Shown piece by piece: positions 61,467 through 64,000 of a DNA stretch of 64,000 bases. The notes below the pieces were generated by a model. The model ran no database searches. It saw only the letters and a program-made list of their open reading frames with translations, and was not told where the DNA came from. The DNA lies in NCBI RefSeq assembly GCF_009727055.1, contig NC_052357.1:14049376-14113375 (forward strand), in the 5' to 3' direction. Made by a program: the position numbers and the translations under genes. Positions within the stretch are counted from its first letter, which is position 1; each line of letters begins with the position of its first letter. Source of the stretch: Benincasa hispida. Taxonomy: Eukaryota; Streptophyta; Magnoliopsida; Cucurbitales; Cucurbitaceae.

Positions 61467-61892
61467 TGCGTTTCTTCTTCTTCTTCCTCGCGGGATTCCC
61501 AATCACCATAAAAATCCCTTTTCTGCTTTTCTGCGAGAAGATGAAGAAAACAAGTTTTCTACCCTTATTTTTTCCCCTCCTCTTCTCTGTGATGAAGTTT
61601 TTGTTGTTGATCCTAGTTTTTCCCTTGGAACTGATGAAGGATTGCACCATTGTTGTTGATCCAACAGACCTGTTCCTGATCGAATGGCTGGGATTTTCAC
61701 CTTAAATTAAGCAGAAAATGAAGGAGCATTCTGAGGAGGAACAAGAGCCATGTAAGGGATCGAAAAAAAAAAAAAAAACAGAAACAACAAACAAATGCTC
61801 GCATGCGCAGAAACAACAATTATCAGTTTTTTTCTTTTGGAGGGAAATGGTCAAAAATAGAAAAAATATATATATATATACATATATAAAAT

Positions 61893-62338
61893 GGGTGTTC
61901 GGGGCAAAAATTATCTTAAGATTATAATAACTATATTTCTACATTAAATACTATTATGTATTCTCCATTTTTTTTTTTGAAAGATATTGTAATTAAAGTG
62001 TGGGGTGAGGGAAACGAACTTCAAACTTTGAGATCGATAATATGAACACTATGCTAGTTGAGCTACGCTCTTGTTGGCTTTGTATTCTCCATTTAACACT
62101 ATTTCAAAACTCCTCATTTACTACCGTATTTACTATTTGTTAAAGTTTTTATTATCTTACATTCATCAATTTTTTATTCTAGTTTACTATTTCTTTTTTT
62201 AAACTAAAATAATTTGTACCTCAAACACGTACTATTATAATCCAAACTAAAATAATTTACAACGCAAACACAAACTATTATAACCCAACTATAATAACAT
62301 AGGACTATAATAACTAACTCGTTGCCCCAAACGCCCCT
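61893..62338. repeat. Candidate MITE with GGGTGTTCGGGGCAA ends, interrupted by a SINE
   Basis: The left end gggtgttcggggcaa (61893) and the reverse complement of the right end ggggcgtttggggcaa (to 62338) match, with similar inner blocks ('attataataact' on the left, its inverse 'ctataataactaactcg' on the right). Ends of this type are frequent in Tourist/PIF-like or hAT-like plant MITEs; the duplication is unclear. Without the SINE (about 124 bp including one duplication copy) the element would be about 322 bp. Confidence 0.65.
61971..62080 (-). mobile_element. tRNA-derived SINE with perfect 14-bp target-site duplication
   Basis: On the minus strand it starts at 62080 with 'agccaacaagagcgtagctc' (A-box-like gtagctcaactagc), followed about 35 bp on by the B-box-like gaagttcgtttcc. 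It ends in 'ttacaatatctttc' and a poly(A) tail (plus strand T run from 61971). The direct repeat tgtattctccattt flanks it at 61957-61970 and 62081-62094 without mismatch. A long perfect duplication plus an A tail shows LINE-driven insertion that is fairly young compared with its surroundings. Confidence 0.9.
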
Positions 62339-64000
62339 AAAGTATTTACATATTATGCAAAAAAATCGTATCAACGGATATTTTTTAAAAAAATCCCAAA
62401 ACTACCCTCGATTTCCTACGACGATTTTCGTTCTTCTTCTTCTTCCGAGCTTCATTTTCATTCAATTCTAAAATAATTTTATTCAATTCCATTCATCGTC
62501 GATTTCAATTCATTTTTTTCTCTGATTTCAATTCAATTGATCATTTCATTGTCACCACATAACTCAAAGATTTTATTCTTCTTTGTCGATTGGATCGATC
62601 ACACGGGTACCTCTTCTTCTCCTTCTTCTATTGTCTTGTTATGTCTCACATTGCGTTGTCGAGTGAAGAACAATTATTCTTCTTTTAATTGTTCTTGAAC
62701 CAATTCATAAACCAAGTTATTGAACTTTTTCTCCACAATTCCAACAAGCTTTTCATACAACATTGCGAAGCTATTTTGAAAGCCAGTTAGTCAAAAATTC
62801 CAAATTAGTACAAGATTAGATTAAAAGGAGTCGATATAGATAAAGATAGTGCTCTATCTCTGTCTACCTCAGATAGACAGATATAGACGCCTATCTTTGT
62901 AGATAGATAGATATAGACGCCTATCTTTGTAGATAGACAAATATAGACGTCTATCTTTGTCTATTAGGGATAGTGTTGTGTCACTGTTTATCTCATCTCC
63001 GTCTATCTCAATTCAAAGTTATGAATAGATCCACTCAATTAAACAAATTAGAATACAAACCATATAGAAACTATAGAAACAAATATTAGTGTTAAATATT
63101 TATCATTACAAAGATAGTATTTTATCTATATCTATCTTTGTCTATCTCAAATAGAAAGTGATAGAAGATAGACAGAAATAGAGCTCTATTTCCGTCTATC
63201 TTAATTCAAATATATAAAGAATAGATGGATTGATGTTAAAATTTTTGCTAAAGTTCCTAAGATAAATAGTTGACATAATGCACAAGTATGTATTTATGTT
63301 AAAGTTCTATTGATAGTCTACTTTTTTTTTCTCTTTAGATTTGTTTACTTTTGCTCTGATTATTGATGATTCAGCTTTCAATATTTTCTTTCTTTTGCCT
63401 TTGCTTCCATCAACTTTGGCTTTTTTTTTTTTTTTTGCTTACCATCTAGTTAAACAAAATTAGGATCAATATTGTTTAATAATTATGATTAAATAGAAGA
63501 ATTAATGAAATGAAAAGAAAAGATGATGATTATTACCTTGAAGGATATGATGATAGATTGTAACATTGAAAAATTGAAAGCAGCAACGAAGAAGAAGATG
63601 AAGATGAAGCAAATTTTGGTTTAAGAGGAAGAGGCGACGAAATAAGTTATGGATATTGGCTTATGATTATTGACGAAGGAGAGACCAAAAAATCTAAAGC
63701 AATAGTGGCGGAAGAAAAAAAATAAGGAACAAAGGTAGAAGTCGCGAGATAGAGGGCGATAGACAAAGATCTTTTGTTGTTGCAAGAAGAAGATGTGGAA
63801 GAGGGACGTGGGTGTCGGGCGGATTTGGATAGTCCAATTTAATCGTTATCGAGTCGTGATTAGGCGTGGATAGTTTCCGTATTTCACTAGTTGGGCCGGG
63901 CTTTCTTCCACCGGTTTTGGGTTCTTTTTAAATTTTGTTATCCACTATAAATAGTTTGGGCCTTTTTCTTAAATTTGGAAATACCCTTTTTTTTCTCCTT
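62339..64000. other. Intergenic region to window end
   Basis: No gene recognised. Pyrimidine-rich sequence at 62420-62640 (ttcttcttcttc) could be a 5' UTR or promoter of something beyond, but no supported frame follows. 63540-63800 is Lys/Glu-codon-rich (gaagaagatgaa) and again has no supported gene. A strong local repeat zone at 62850-63205 is listed separately. Confidence 0.45.
62850..63205. repeat. Palindromic 'gatagac' repeat zone
   Basis: A 30-bp unit (atatagacgcctatctttgt plus 10 bp) occurs three times in tandem at 62881-62910, 62911-62940 and 62941-62970, the last diverging at its end. At 63167-63200, gatagacagaaatagag is followed directly by its inverted copy with one mismatch, a 34-bp palindrome centred on GAGCTC. 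Other fragments of the same vocabulary (tctatctttgtctatctc) occur between them. Confidence 0.8.

Noticed and set aside
61236..61705. Plus-strand genes opposite the first CHX exon
   Set aside because: They are antisense shadows of the exon and its 5' UTR. The minus-strand frame carries the CHX N-terminal motif and a correct splice donor.

Overview
This is a plant nuclear window, most likely from a eudicot. Genes are split by GT-AG introns, the gene space carries SINEs and MITEs, and the left 59% is a nested pile of LTR retrotransposons. I suspect a cucurbit from the general look of the Ty1/copia families, but nothing in the window proves a genus.

Layout. (1) 1-37860 is a retrotransposon nest. 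The oldest host, called X here, is a degenerate Ty1/copia element. It survives in four pieces: gag at 7450-7821, nucleocapsid/protease/pre-integrase at 9207-10307, integrase at 16176-16719, and RT-RNase H at 36532-37860. Everything between the pieces inserted later. A truncated copia element with its 3' LTR (1-6374) sits in LTR F (6375-7449), which lies in the X leader. Solo LTR J (7822-9206) splits gag. Solo LTR G (10308-16175) splits the pre-integrase region and itself holds an inverted solo LTR K and an unrelated solo LTR I. Element 2 (16720-36531) splits integrase, and its own pol is split by solo LTR A (holding solo LTR B) and by solo LTR C (holding D, which holds E). Target-site duplications and re-joined reading frames support most boundaries. 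Every retroelement gene is broken.

(2) 37861-39160 is a short transition zone with a foldback repeat and tRNA-like SINE material.

(3) 39161-61466 is the gene island. It holds four well-conserved, apparently intact genes in two convergent pairs: TAB2 (+, plastid translation factor), a PHD-finger protein (-), RPB11 (+, RNA polymerase II subunit) and a CHX28-like cation/H+ exchanger (-). All four exon structures were built by hand and give continuous frames of 379, 853, 116 and 790 residues. As I recall, the Arabidopsis homologues lie in two blocks on chromosome 3 (At3g08010-08020 and At3g52080-52100), so this order looks like the unfractionated ancestral one.

(4) 61467-64000 is intergenic. 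It holds a MITE interrupted by a SINE with a perfect 14-bp target-site duplication, and a zone of short palindromic 'gatagac' repeats.

The four genes do not form a pathway; they are neighbours by descent. I found no prokaryotic system, CRISPR array or plausible new multi-gene system. The more unusual items are the nesting depth (five levels), the dominance of solo LTRs, CGATCG motif arrays inside one LTR family with a 90-bp tandem expansion, a single N flanked by a perfect 61-bp repeat (likely an assembly scar), and a partial exon duplication in an intron of the PHD gene.
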